In this document: piece by piece, positions 22,663 through 33,431 of the stretch
How positions within the stretch are numbered: the stretch's first letter is position 1
Layout: each line of letters opens with the position of its first letter
The notes under the pieces: generated by a model
Databases searched by the model: none
The model's input: the letters and a program-made list of their open reading frames with translations, nothing else
Told to the model about the DNA's origin: nothing
Assembly (NCBI GenBank): GCA_034008185.1
Contig: CM067085.1
Coordinates: 79,224,275 to 79,288,274, forward strand
Length of the DNA stretch: 64,000 nucleotides
Direction: 5' to 3'
DNA from: Gorsachius magnificus
Lineage: Eukaryota > Chordata > Aves > Pelecaniformes > Ardeidae
Position numbers and translations under genes: made by a program

Positions 22663-25028
22663 TTTTCCACATTCTACTGGGCACCCTACCGAACCATTAA
22701 ACAAAATCCCAAAGAAGTTCTTTGTCATTTTTTTTGGTCGTGTAGAATTTATGGTTGTCATTTAGAAGAGCCTCTTTAAGTCTACAGCAATCTGATCTTA
22801 ATTTCTGGTAACTTTGCAGAAGGGGGCTGTGTTCTCTTAGCCAAGAGGTTAAGCAGGCGTTTCCTCCAGCTGGAGCTTGCCCATGCTGCCAAAACAACAG
22901 AGTGGCGTTAAGCAGAAGAGATGATTTCGACAGCGTGACGGCTTCAGGGTTAACCATACCATTGACTCCCTTGGTCTCTCCGAGCACCTCTGCTGAGTGC
23001 CTGCCGCAGTTCTTGCACTTCTCTGCAGTGGGGATGGCATCCTTGTTAATCGTACAGAGGCCTGGATGGATTTGGCACTTTCTGAAAATTCATCTCAGGC
23101 GCTGTAACCAGAGGGAAAACACAGACACGCTGGACAGCTTCTACAAAATGCTGTACCATCTGCTTGACCAAAAGGAGCACACCAGCCAGGAGGAAGCGTT
23201 GAAGTGATGGGAAGATGTTGCCTTAGCTAAGGCTGGGCTTTCTCACTGTGTTCAGGCACGGGAGATGTGGAAATCCCCCCCGAGACTAACTTAAACCTCG
23301 GCTCACCCATGCACAAACACCACAACAACCAGTCCAACAGTGCCATAAAATGACTGCAGCGATAACCAGCGTCTTTCCTCTCGTACAGCCACCATGCAGC
23401 TGTCACTGTCAAAGCTAGGTAAAACAGGGAGGTCTGCATTGAAGACTTGACCGTAACCACTCCAAAATTAGTATCTCATTAAGTGATTTACCATTGTAAG
23501 ACTTACCGACTCCAGTTTCTGCAGCCCTGTCTCCTCTTCGCCATCAGCTGGCGATCTCCAGTTGGCCCTGGAGTAGGCCACATGTTGTTATCCCACCCTT
23601 GGTGCCTGCTGCATCCCGCCTCTCGTCCCAACCAGCTTTACGACAACCGATTGCCACAATGCCATAAAAATTAGTTAACATTCAATGAAAGGGAGTTCAT
23701 GCATTATTTTTCACTTTGAGGAATGAGTATCGTTCGCTACAAATAAACATTTCCAGGATGAATTCTTGCATGCCAGTTCTTAGCCAGGAGCACAATATAT
23801 TGGTTGAATTGTGTTTTCTTGTTAGCAATAGAGATTTTATAGCAGAAGCCCTGGCACAATCTTTAGATGGAGGAGCAAACAGTATCGCATCCACTCTGCC
23901 ATAAAAAGTAATCATTTCTGGAAGACTCTAACACAGTAAAAAATCCCGGCTGTGTGGACTGGATTCAAATTGGTGAGTGCCCAAAATGTGTCCAAATGCC
24001 ACCCAGTTGCAAGAAGATCTGTTCTGAATTCCTGAGCTACTGTGGGAATATTGTGTTTATGAGACATGCTGGACTGATGGCATCTGCAGGCAAATTCTTT
24101 TTTGCTTGCCATCCAACAAGGACACGGGGAAATCGGAGTGTGAATTCCCCTCTGCTGCCCGTTTCTGTAAATGACTCCTCGGCAAGCGATGGGCCAGCTT
24201 TATTTAATGGCTTAAGAAAATGGGTTGCGCTCTCAGCACAGTTGTTCTTCATTTCTATTTGCTCTCATTTTTCTCGTTAACAGAAATATTTAGTTATTAG
24301 CAATGAAGAGTTTTGCAATATGAACAATTTGGAAGACATTTTGTTCACTCAGGGACTATGAGGGGAAAGTCCAGCTCTTCTTCCATCACTGTGCACCCCT
24401 GTGACTACTGATGGCTTTGTTTCTCCAAATGCTGACCTAAATATCAGCCAGGCAAGAAAGGACCTGGCAGAGCCCATCATTGACTAGGAAGCTCCTTTGT
24501 CTTTTATCTTTCCTGCCAATACATTAAGCAGGTTGTATTTTTTGTAAAACTAAAGTTTGGTAGGAGAAAAAAAAAAATCAGATGCAATGTTTACTTCCAA
24601 TTTGGCAAAATCATCCATAGCCCATTCCCTCCAGGATATATTTGTCAAAGGTGGGAGACTGAAAAGCACAAGATAATCAGCACTGCTACTTCTCAACTTC
24701 TCAATTCCCATAAGGGCAAAAAAGAACAGACCAGAAAAAACTGGAGGGTGGTTTTTTTTCTTTTAATCATCACCACCAGACCCCAAAGCTCCAGCATTCT
24801 CCGTGAGATAAGAAGGACCCGTCTACTCTGTTTTTCCTGTATCCTGCACATTTTTACTTTTCATATGTGCAGACATAAGAGAGCTTGAGATTCTGGAGAC
24901 GAGCCAGAGCAAATCCAGCTCCAGAATGGTGGTGCAGGTGGGCAGCAAGTGAACTCCTTGGGTTCTGCCTCCAGAGAGGCCAATGGCAGAATGGAAAGCA
25001 CAGCCTTTGTGGGTGGCTTCACATCTCA
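22663..25028. other. Unique sequence, no feature recognised
   Basis: Ordinary AT-leaning sequence with short A runs. Frames up to 108 codons have no recognisable domains. Confidence 0.45.
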
Positions 25029-25432
25029 TAGGATCACAGAATCATTTAGGTTGGGAAAGCCCTTTAAGCTCCCCCAGCCGAACCATTCCCCTACCCCTGC
25101 CATCCCACCACTAAACCCTGGCCCTAAGCACCTTGGCTGCCCAGCTTTTAAATCCCCCCAGGGGTGGGGACTCAACCCCTTCCCTGGGCAGCCCCTTCCA
25201 GCCCCTGACAGCCCTTTGGGGAAGGAATTGTTCCCAATGGCCAACCTCACCCTGCCCTGGCACAACTTGAGGCCATTTCCCTCATCCTAGCGCCTGTTCC
25301 CAGGGAGAAGAGCCCGACCCCCACCTCACTACAGCCTCCTCTCAGGCAGTTGTAGGGAGCGATGAGGGCTCCCCTCAGCCTCCTCTGCTCCAGGCTGAAC
25401 ACCCCCAGCCGCTCCTCACAAGACTTGTGCTC
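25029..25432 (-). mobile_element. CR1 fragment, tail type A
   Basis: Minus-oriented CR1 of about 400 bp with its tail at GGATCACAGAATCATTTAGG. It spans the 3' UTR and the end of ORF2. The minus translation shows [20 protein letters not shown] and PKGLSGAGRGCPGKGLSPHP in different frames, so it is frameshifted. The GC-rich body matches 20398 and 57767. Confidence 0.92.
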
Positions 25433-25963
25433 TCCCCACTGGGATGGGAAGGGCAGGGTGACTGCTGGCGTACCTTGCGTGCTGAAGGAAAGGAAAAGGA
25501 TGGTGGAACACTGAAACACATGGAAAAGAACCAGCTGGTGGGTCTAACACAAGATCGCTGCTCCAAAGAGTGAACTGAACACAGCCCTCAACTTCTTTGG
25601 CTCAAACCAGGAGATAACACCCCAGACACTTTTGAGCACATACGACTACCTACCTCTGTTTCTGTTCATAACATGGGAGTACTACATGCTACAGATAACT
25701 TCTTACATGGCCTGGAGGAGAAATTCATTGAGGTGTGAAGCACAGAAGAGGAAAGGCCATAAGGACCACATGGTTGGTAGAAGGCCCGGCTGAATGGAGT
25801 AAAAGAAAGAAATGGAGGAGCTATTTAAAATGGGGAGAAAAAAAAACCATTGAAGAAAAGAGACAAAGGAAACAAAAGCAGGAGCGGCAGGCAGAGACCA
25901 GGAGGCACCCAATGCTGGGGCAGAAACCTGCTCTTCTCATGGGCCCAACAGCCGGGGGCCCGT
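25433..25963. other. Unique, purine-rich sequence
   Basis: 25800-25915 is strongly purine-rich on the plus strand. No gene recognised. Confidence 0.4.
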
Positions 25964-26739
25964 TGTGCTAAAAGGTTGAAGTAATTTGGAGTGACGCCCA
26001 ATTCGTCGTTATAAGTCCGGTTGCGTTCAGTGCACTGAACTATCGCGATCACGGGTGCACAAATAACGCGACACACCTTCCGTCTAGTCACGTTCCATGA
26101 GCTACCACGGCCATGCTTAAAGAGTTTGGTGGCGTTCAATGACACCGATCACGGCTGGATTAATGAATCGTGTGGTTTAATGAAGCAACAGATACACAGG
26201 ATCCTCGGGATTGCCGGTGGTAAATTCACTGTCTGCAAAGCACGTGCAAATACCGAGAGTGTGAGTAAGCGCGTTACGAGATATAAAGCGACTCTACAGA
26301 GATTTCTAAGTTTCCCGGAGAGGCCCTCGGTATAACCAAGTGTTCAAATCTTACCCAAAGGCGTCCCGATGGGGGGGAAGAGAGGCTCAGCCCGACGACT
26401 GAGCCCAGAAGCCAGAGAGGTACATGATGATGGTGTCTTCCCATATGTGATGGTATCTTCCCTAACATCCTCTCCCTCTTGAGCTGTTTTATATCATTTT
26501 TTACCTTTTGGGTGGAGCTTGAGTGTCTCTGGTCATACAGACCTTGGTTAGGATTGGTCTAAAATTGTCTCGCTTTGCTTTTAAAGGTATAAACTAGAAA
26601 AATCCAAAGCTCAAGCTCAGTGAGGGGTGGTCGCACCTTGGAGGCAGGTAGCTTTTGGGATGGAGGTGTGTTTCAGTATTATAATGATATTATAATGAGC
26701 AAAGTTACCAAAGGACAGCATTTTGTCGAAACCATGACA
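25964..26739 (-). mobile_element. Probable ERV solo LTR, CpG-rich, minus strand
   Basis: On the minus strand the block starts TGTCATGGTTTCGACA at 26739 and ends TTTTAGCACA at 25964, giving TG...CA termini and a length of 776 bp. It carries a TATAAAAC box at 26493-26486 and an ATTAAA polyadenylation signal at 26181-26176. About 25975-26340 is unusually rich in CpG without being GC-rich, unlike the flanks. The flanking hexamers GCCCGT and GGCCAT agree at four of six positions, a possible decayed target-site duplication. I believe this is a known avian ERV LTR type but cannot name the family. No internal coding region is attached. Confidence 0.6.
26677..26698. repeat. Perfect 11-bp tandem duplication
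   Basis: TATTATAATGA occurs twice in direct succession inside the U3 end of the LTR. Confidence 0.85.
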
Positions 26740-28262
26740 GGCCATTGGCCCAGGGTAGCAAATGTGCAGCCCATCGGTTCCATGGTACCTCCAGGTTCCC
26801 GTGTTATCACAGAGCCTGGCCGCGGCGTCTCCGCTCCGCTCCACCCTCCGTGCAGTTCCTCGTGGGGTCGGCACAGCGAGCTCCCCTGGTGTCCCCAACA
26901 TTGAAGGCTGCAGCCCTGGGGAACTTCCATGGAACGGATTCCTTGCATGTCAGCCGCACTCCACCCGGGAAGCTTCTTCAGTGCTGTACCTTTCCTTAAA
27001 ATGTGAATATAAGTTTAATTTCTGAGTCACCTCCAGCAATTATTCCACAGGGCCAGCTCTGCCAAAGCCACATAGCTCAGAGCCCCAGGGCAGGGCTTTC
27101 AAACACGGCTGTGCTGGCCCGGCCCCCGGGATGAAGGTGCCGGCGCGGAGCATTCCCGGTGTGCCGCGCATGGCCATTTTTTGCTCCTGTTCCACCGGCA
27201 GCACGTACGCACGCCTGTACCGGCTGCAAAACCGCAGACCTTATAAAGGAAACGTGGCACAAAAAACTGCTGCAGTGAAGCGCACACATACCCCATGTGT
27301 GGGGTTATGAATTTTGTCAAGCAGAGATGTAAACAGATCTTACCAGTAAAAGGAAAGGTCTGTTAACGCTCTTCTCCAAATTAAAGGCTTTTAAAATTTT
27401 TTTTATTTTTTAAATTTTTTTTTTAAATATTTTGTCTTGAAGCTAAGAGGAGCCAGAAGCAGCTTTGGTTTTATATGGCCAGGCTTGCTGGTTTTGATAG
27501 TTTTGGAACATAGCTGCTGATACATTAGGAAAATACAATTTGGCAGCGTCGGCCCACGCTGTGTGCCGGTCTGGTGCATGGGGGCGGGTAGGGATGAGGA
27601 TCACAACATGAAATGGGAACTGTGTGTAAAACCCCAGTAACTTATCTCCAGAAGAGGAGTGCATGTAAATTACCATTAAAGCCTTTACTCTTGTTTGCTG
27701 ATAAATTTATAGACGTTAGCATCAAGGTAGCAATCAGGATTCATCAGCTTTTCTTTTTTATAACCCGTTAGTCTCTGATAACTTCTCTCTTCAAGTGACA
27801 TACTGTAACACTGTGCAGTATTAAATGATATGCACAAATAAGTACCTAATGGTAGATTTAAAGATGTTGCGGCAGTCCAAGTTCTTTCATTTTCCTGATT
27901 ATAACGGCATTTGCATAATGTATGAATTCAAACATTATTGCTGTTAAATAATGCATAAATATTCTCCCATGCTGAAATACATCTATTTCCTCTCCATGAA
28001 TTATTTTGAATGTATCATTCAGTTGTTTTTCTATTTAAAAATGTAGTTAGAACTCTGCATATATCAGTATTATGACTGGAAGAAGTATCATCACAAGTAG
28101 TTGGCTAACGCTCCAAACTGTAAATGAAGTATACATTATTAAATGGGCCATCTCCTTCCTTCTTCAGAAAGCATTATCACCAGAATACAATATTTAGCAT
28201 TTCTGAAATGTCAGAAGGAAATGCAGGTGCATATTTGATTACCCGGCAGGTCTTAGGAAAGA

Positions 28263-28263
<1 letters not shown>
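26740..28263. other. Unique sequence; A/T low complexity and octamer-like site
   Basis: 27388-27432 is A/T low-complexity. 27840-28030 is AT-rich and contains ATTTGCAT at 27909-27916, the POU-factor octamer consensus, beside repeated TAAT motifs. This is compatible with a regulatory element, but nothing in the sequence alone proves it. Confidence 0.35.

Positions 28264-28294
<31 letters not shown>
28264..28294. repeat. A homopolymer, 31 bp
   Basis: Thirty-one A's, the longest mononucleotide run in the window, ending 13 bp before the CR1 fragment at 28308. Such a run is likely to be length-variable between individuals and error-prone in assembly. Confidence 0.95.
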
Positions 28295-28296
<2 letters not shown>

Positions 28297-28307
28297 AACC
28301 CAACATT

Positions 28308-28493
28308 TTCAGAGCCCTGGCCCAGGCTGCCCAGGGGGGCTGTGGAGTCTCCTTCTCTGGAGATCTTCAACCCCCGCCTGGCCGCTGTCCTGTGCCCCCT
28401 GCTCTGGGTGAGCCTGCTTGAGCAGGGGGGTGGGACTGGGTGATCTTCTGAGGTCCCTTCCAACCCTTGCCATTCTGGGATTCTGTGATTTTC
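28308..28493 (+). mobile_element. CR1 fragment, tail type B
   Basis: A 186-bp plus-oriented CR1 3' end from AGAGCCCTGGCCCAGGCTGC to GGGATTCTGTGATTTT. It keeps the PRLPRGAVESPSLEIFNPRL end of ORF2 and the 3' UTR. It is nearly the same as the terminal part of 3989-4502, so the two are close subfamily relatives. Its 5' break sits next to the A31 run. Confidence 0.93.
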
Positions 28494-31065
28494 CTCCCCA
28501 CCCCGAAGGGAATACAAACACGGTCCTATATAAAGAGATAAATCCGCAAGAGGTGATTGTGCAAGTTGGTGAATAGCTCTTTGTGAAACTAAGCACCGTC
28601 AACACCAGTTGACTTCCAATCCCATATCCCCCAGATGATGTACCCTTTTATCTGTATTTGATCTTATAAAACGTGCCATCCGGCAAACTCTTAGATAAAT
28701 CCTGTCAACACTGTCGCAGAAGTCAGTTACATCAATGACGGATGACAGGGTGAATAAAGGGACTCCAGGATTCAAGCATCGAAACTTGAGCACCAAAAAA
28801 AATTTAACTCCGTGCACAACATTTAACAATAAAGATGTCAACATGAAAACAACATCACATGTATGTCCCTCCCGGGCCTATGGACCAGCTGAAATGGTCA
28901 AAGAAGGTACAGAATTTAATAAAACCCCAAGGACTCAAAAATATATTGTATATATGCTTGCTTAGAAATGTGCAAATGTACAGATTTGCCACTGCGCCAT
29001 CTTTGTTAGGAAATGCCTGCTTTTTGCAATTGCAGTGTTTAAAATAAGCTTTAAGTATTGACTTCTACTTGTATTGCCTCTCTCTTCCCCCCCTCTAAAA
29101 TTGGTGACTTTCTTTTTAATTATTTTTTACTTGCCACGCAGACATGACTTAGTGTTCCAATTTGGACCCTAACTTGCTGGATTCTCTTGTCTCAGTCAAC
29201 TTTCCATCTGGTGCCAGTATGAAATAATCAAATCTCCAAGAAACAGCATCTTTTTCTGAAGTGTGTCATCGTTTAGGATTTGTCAATATAATGCTAAACC
29301 CTGCCTGCTCCATCAGTGCCATGGCCATGACTTTACCCATATAAACCCCCACACCTATAGGTACATACGTGCAAAGAAACTCTTTACTCTTTCAAATAGA
29401 TTTTCTGTCACTGCTCCTCCCTTTTCTCCTTTGCTGCTGTTGATGGTACAGTGGAAAAGCACTTTCAAAACTGATCCAGTGTTAAAATGAACATATTTTG
29501 CTTACACTTACTTAAAGTGAGTGCATAAAATGGGGAACATTCTGAAAGGGATTTGATCAACTTGAAACCATTGCAAATAAAGCACCGAAAATGTCACCTC
29601 TTAAATTCAATGCGCTTGTTAACACAAATAAAATGGACTGTGGAAATTCATGTAGGTTTCTAGTGCACAGACAAAAAAAAAAGGGGAAAAAAAAGAAAGA
29701 AGAAAGAAAAGTTGCTGAACAAATGCTGTACCATGGATAAAGCCCTTGATTTACAAGACTGACTGTTATTCCACAGATTGGACCATGGGGCCATGAGAAT
29801 ATAGTTAAAAATACTGCAATTTTACTCAGCGAAGAGACTGCCATTTTCATAGCTGAGCTATGATAGGGACAGATCCCACCTCACGATACCCACCTAGACA
29901 CTGCCTAGTGTGAATTAGCTCTACTTTTCCCTTTGGTTTGCGGAATTTTCTTCCTGCAGAGGCAGGATTTTCCAAACCACTTCACACCTGCATCCTCGGC
30001 ACGGCAGCAGTGTCCCATGGGCAGCCCAGGGCCGAGCAGCTCCCCGGTAGCTCAACGTCTGGTTAACTTCACTCAGACCAACACGTACCACACTTGAGGC
30101 TAAGTCATCAAATCCAGGTAATAAAGCTGGGTTACTTTGAGGGAGAAGCATCTGCAAGACACGGCCAAGCTGGAATACTTCTGTTTCACCCATTTGAACC
30201 AATGTGGGTGTGCTGATTCCCAACGCACAATTAGCGAAAGGCCAAAGAGACGAGCGGGCTGCCAAGAGCAAAGCTACCCTGCGTGGCGTCTGCTGTACTT
30301 TAGTAACTTGCCCAAGTCTTAAAGAAAGGCCTAGGCAAGTGGAAAGAAATAGGGGGGAGCAAAAAAACCCTTTGTTTAATTCATGAATGAATTAATGAAG
30401 TACGACACTCACCACCTTGGCTCGTTGTGGGTTGGCTGTCAGGAGCAGGGGCGCGTAGTTCAGAACCGTGACAAAAAAAGAGTGGTGGTGTACATCCAAA
30501 ACACGACTTCCCATGGGCCCTGTGCTTTGATTGTTGTCTTTAATACTGATAAGAAGTGACAGTAGTTGGATAAAACAATCAAAATTGGAGTTGAAGAGCT
30601 TATAAACCTCCTGACACTTCAATAAACCAAAAGCCAACACAAACCTTAAAAAAAAAAATCTTATATCTATCTTGAGTCTGAATGGCCACACAGAGCAGAA
30701 CTAACACGCACTCAGAGGGCTTAGCAGTTACCTCCTGATTTGTTTTACTCTCATTTCATAAAGTTTAAACAAAAAAAAATAAACACTAAATTCTACACAG
30801 AGGAGTAAAGCCTTTTCTCATCTTTTAGACAGTTGCTGCCAGTTCTCAGGAGAGCTTTATGCCTGCTGCTAAATGTCTACAAATCAATATTTAATATTTT
30901 GGAAGATGAAGTCTTAATTATCCATCTCCCCTTTAAGCATCAAACCCCCTTTCAGTGAAAATACGACCATTCGCTGGCTGATGGATTGACTGCTCCTTAT
31001 TAGTGCATCTTTTCCTGTAGGTCAGCGAGAAAGGCTTCCAACCATGGTTCTTGTTTGCTACAGAT
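28494..31065. other. AT-rich unique sequence
   Basis: Contains a purine-rich low-complexity patch at 29669-29711. No gene or transposon recognised. Confidence 0.45.
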
Positions 31066-31378
31066 AGAATCATCGAATCATAGAATCGTCTAGGTTGGAA
31101 AAGCCCTTTAAGATCATCAAGTCCAACCGTTAACCTAGCACTGCCATCCCACCACTAAACCCTGGCCCTAAGCACCTCATCTCTCCTTCTTTTTAATACC
31201 TCTAAGGATGGGGACTCGACCACCTCCCTGGGCATCCCACTCCAGAACCTGACAGCCCTTTCGGGGAAGAAATTTTCCTTGATGTCTGACCTAAACCTGC
31301 CCTGGTGCAACTTCAGACCATTTCCCTTTGTCCTACAATCTATTACCAGGGCGAAGAGGCTGACCCCCACCTCACTAG
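31066..31378 (-). mobile_element. CR1 fragment, tail type A
   Basis: Minus-oriented CR1 with three tail units (AGAATCATCGAATCATAGAA) and about 310 bp of 3' UTR and ORF2 end. The minus translation RTKGNGLKLHQGRFRSDIKE, then FFPERAVRFWSGMPREVVES, is one open frame to the usual stop region. Among the type A copies here it is the one whose short ORF2 remnant is best preserved. Confidence 0.93.
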
Positions 31379-33190
31379 TATGCGTTCACCTGAGTTTAAC
31401 CATCTATACATTGATCTCAGCTGGTTTCTCAAACTCCTGCCATAGTCAATGGCACCTCCAACCACACAATTGAGACTTAACTGCCCTGCCCTGGTCTGAG
31501 CCGCCTGCTTCTCCCCATAGGCAACGGGGAGCGTAGGCAACTAGCCAGAACTACGTATCCAGTGTACAGACAGCGAAGACTGAGTGAGAGGTAAACAGCT
31601 AATTTATGAAACGGCAGCTGACTGAAAGTAAATGCGAAAATTAGAGAATGATATTCCTTAAACATTCTTAATTTGCAGCCCAGACAAATCTTACCGCAGA
31701 ATAGATTTTTCTCATTTGCAAGTATAACTGTTAAATGTGTGCTAAACTTGGGTAGGAAATTCTGAGGAAGGGCACATTTTTCAGATATCTGGGCAACTAA
31801 GAATTCCAATGCGTCGGCATTCAACCATCCCGTGATTTAAAATCTTGCTCTAAGAAGAGATTCACTCACCTTCTGGAGGTTGGAAGCAAGCAAGGCACGG
31901 AACCCAGCACACTCTGGATCTGGGTCCTTAGAAGGCGAGTTCCTTACCAAACTCTTCTCCTCTTGATACCTATTTTTCAGTTCAGTACCTGCAAACATGA
32001 AGTTTTTTAGCGGAGGCCAGAAATGAAGTCCACCGAAACTAGTAGGAACCTTTCAGCTGATTTCAGCGGAACCTGGATAAGCCCCAGGAGCACAAAATCA
32101 TTGCAAAACTTAAAAACATGTACTCCAATTAAGTGGAGATTTTGACACAGGGACTATCTGTTCAAATAGAGCTGACAAAAACAAATGGATTTTTCTAATA
32201 GATGTTTCTATTTTAGAAAGCCACTTATCTTCTCCTTTGTTCCTTGCACTTGATCCTGCACTGAAGCCCTGGATTGAATCTGTGGCATCACATTTATTTC
32301 TCTGGCAACCGATTTTGGGGTCACAGGCACAAGAGTTGTAACTTCATTGGAAAAGACGAGTATGAAATGAAGCGTAATTTTTAAATAAATGAAAAATACC
32401 TTTCAATTGTCTGTATAATACTGAAAATAAAAAGTCTTTGCAAACTTAAAGGATTAATGTAAATGTAATGTTTGTTTGCAAAAGCCTGGGAAAGCATGCT
32501 GTATCCGACCCAAGTTTTATTAATACAGCATCCTTCCTCTGACAGCGGTCCATATTTGATGCCTACTGAAAGAGTTTAAGGATATATTAAAAAAAAAAAA
32601 AAAAAAAAGGCAACTCTAGTAGCTTCTCTTTGCTGTTAAAAACTCCAGGGTCTGGCAATTGGCACTTTCCCCTTAGAGTATATATTTCTTATACTAATAT
32701 TGAGAAATATCAGAAGTTATTTTGTTATTTGCATATCCAACATCTGTGTTGTCAGAACACCTAATGTTCAGGTAAAAAACAAAACTAAAACCCAACAAAC
32801 CCCACAAACCACAACAGAATACCAATGAGGCCACGGGATTCGCTTTCATATCCCACTGAATCAAGCGCAGGCCTTGCGCCAGCGCACGTGTGAACACGCA
32901 CTCTTCTGAATCAACAGTGATGGGCGCAAGGATTCCTTATTACAGGAAGGTTTAGCGAAGGGTCTAGGGATGAGAAGGGAAATCTCAGGTGCCAGCACAA
33001 ATCAGATTAGTGATGGGGGAACAACCTAATCCCGTCACAGAATTTGAATCTTTAGGGTATAAGGAAGCACAATCACCTCGGTTATTGCAATCTCACTTTG
33101 CCCCCCGAATCGCCCGAAGAATACACTAACATGCTGGCTCTGCCTTGTTTTGGGCACTGTACATTTGTAGTGGAAAGCTCTTTTAGGTGA
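31379..33190. other. AT-rich unique sequence
   Basis: Includes a 20-A run (32589-32608) and an A/C-rich patch at 32772-32815. No gene recognised. Confidence 0.45.
32589..32608. repeat. A homopolymer, 20 bp
   Basis: Twenty consecutive A's with no recognised retro-copy upstream. Confidence 0.9.
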
Positions 33191-33431
33191 TCACAGAATA
33201 GAATCATAGACTCATTTGGTTGGAAAAGCCCTTTAAGCTCCCTCAGCCCAACTGTTCCCCTCCCCCTGCCATCCCACCCCCAAACCCTGGCCCTAAGCAC
33301 TGCATCTGCCCGGCTGTTAAATCCCCCCAGGGCTGGGGACTCGACCCCTTCCCTGGGCAGCCCCTTCCAGTGCTTGACAGCCCTTTTGGAGAAAAAATTT
33401 TTCCTAATATCCAACCTAAACCTCCCCTGGT
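33191..33431 (-). mobile_element. CR1 fragment, tail type A
   Basis: Minus-oriented, about 240 bp. The tail has been altered to TCACAGAATAGAATCATAGA. It covers the 3' UTR and the last ORF2 codons (MDIRKNFFSKRAVKHWKGLP on the minus strand). The 5' break lies near 33431. Confidence 0.92.
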
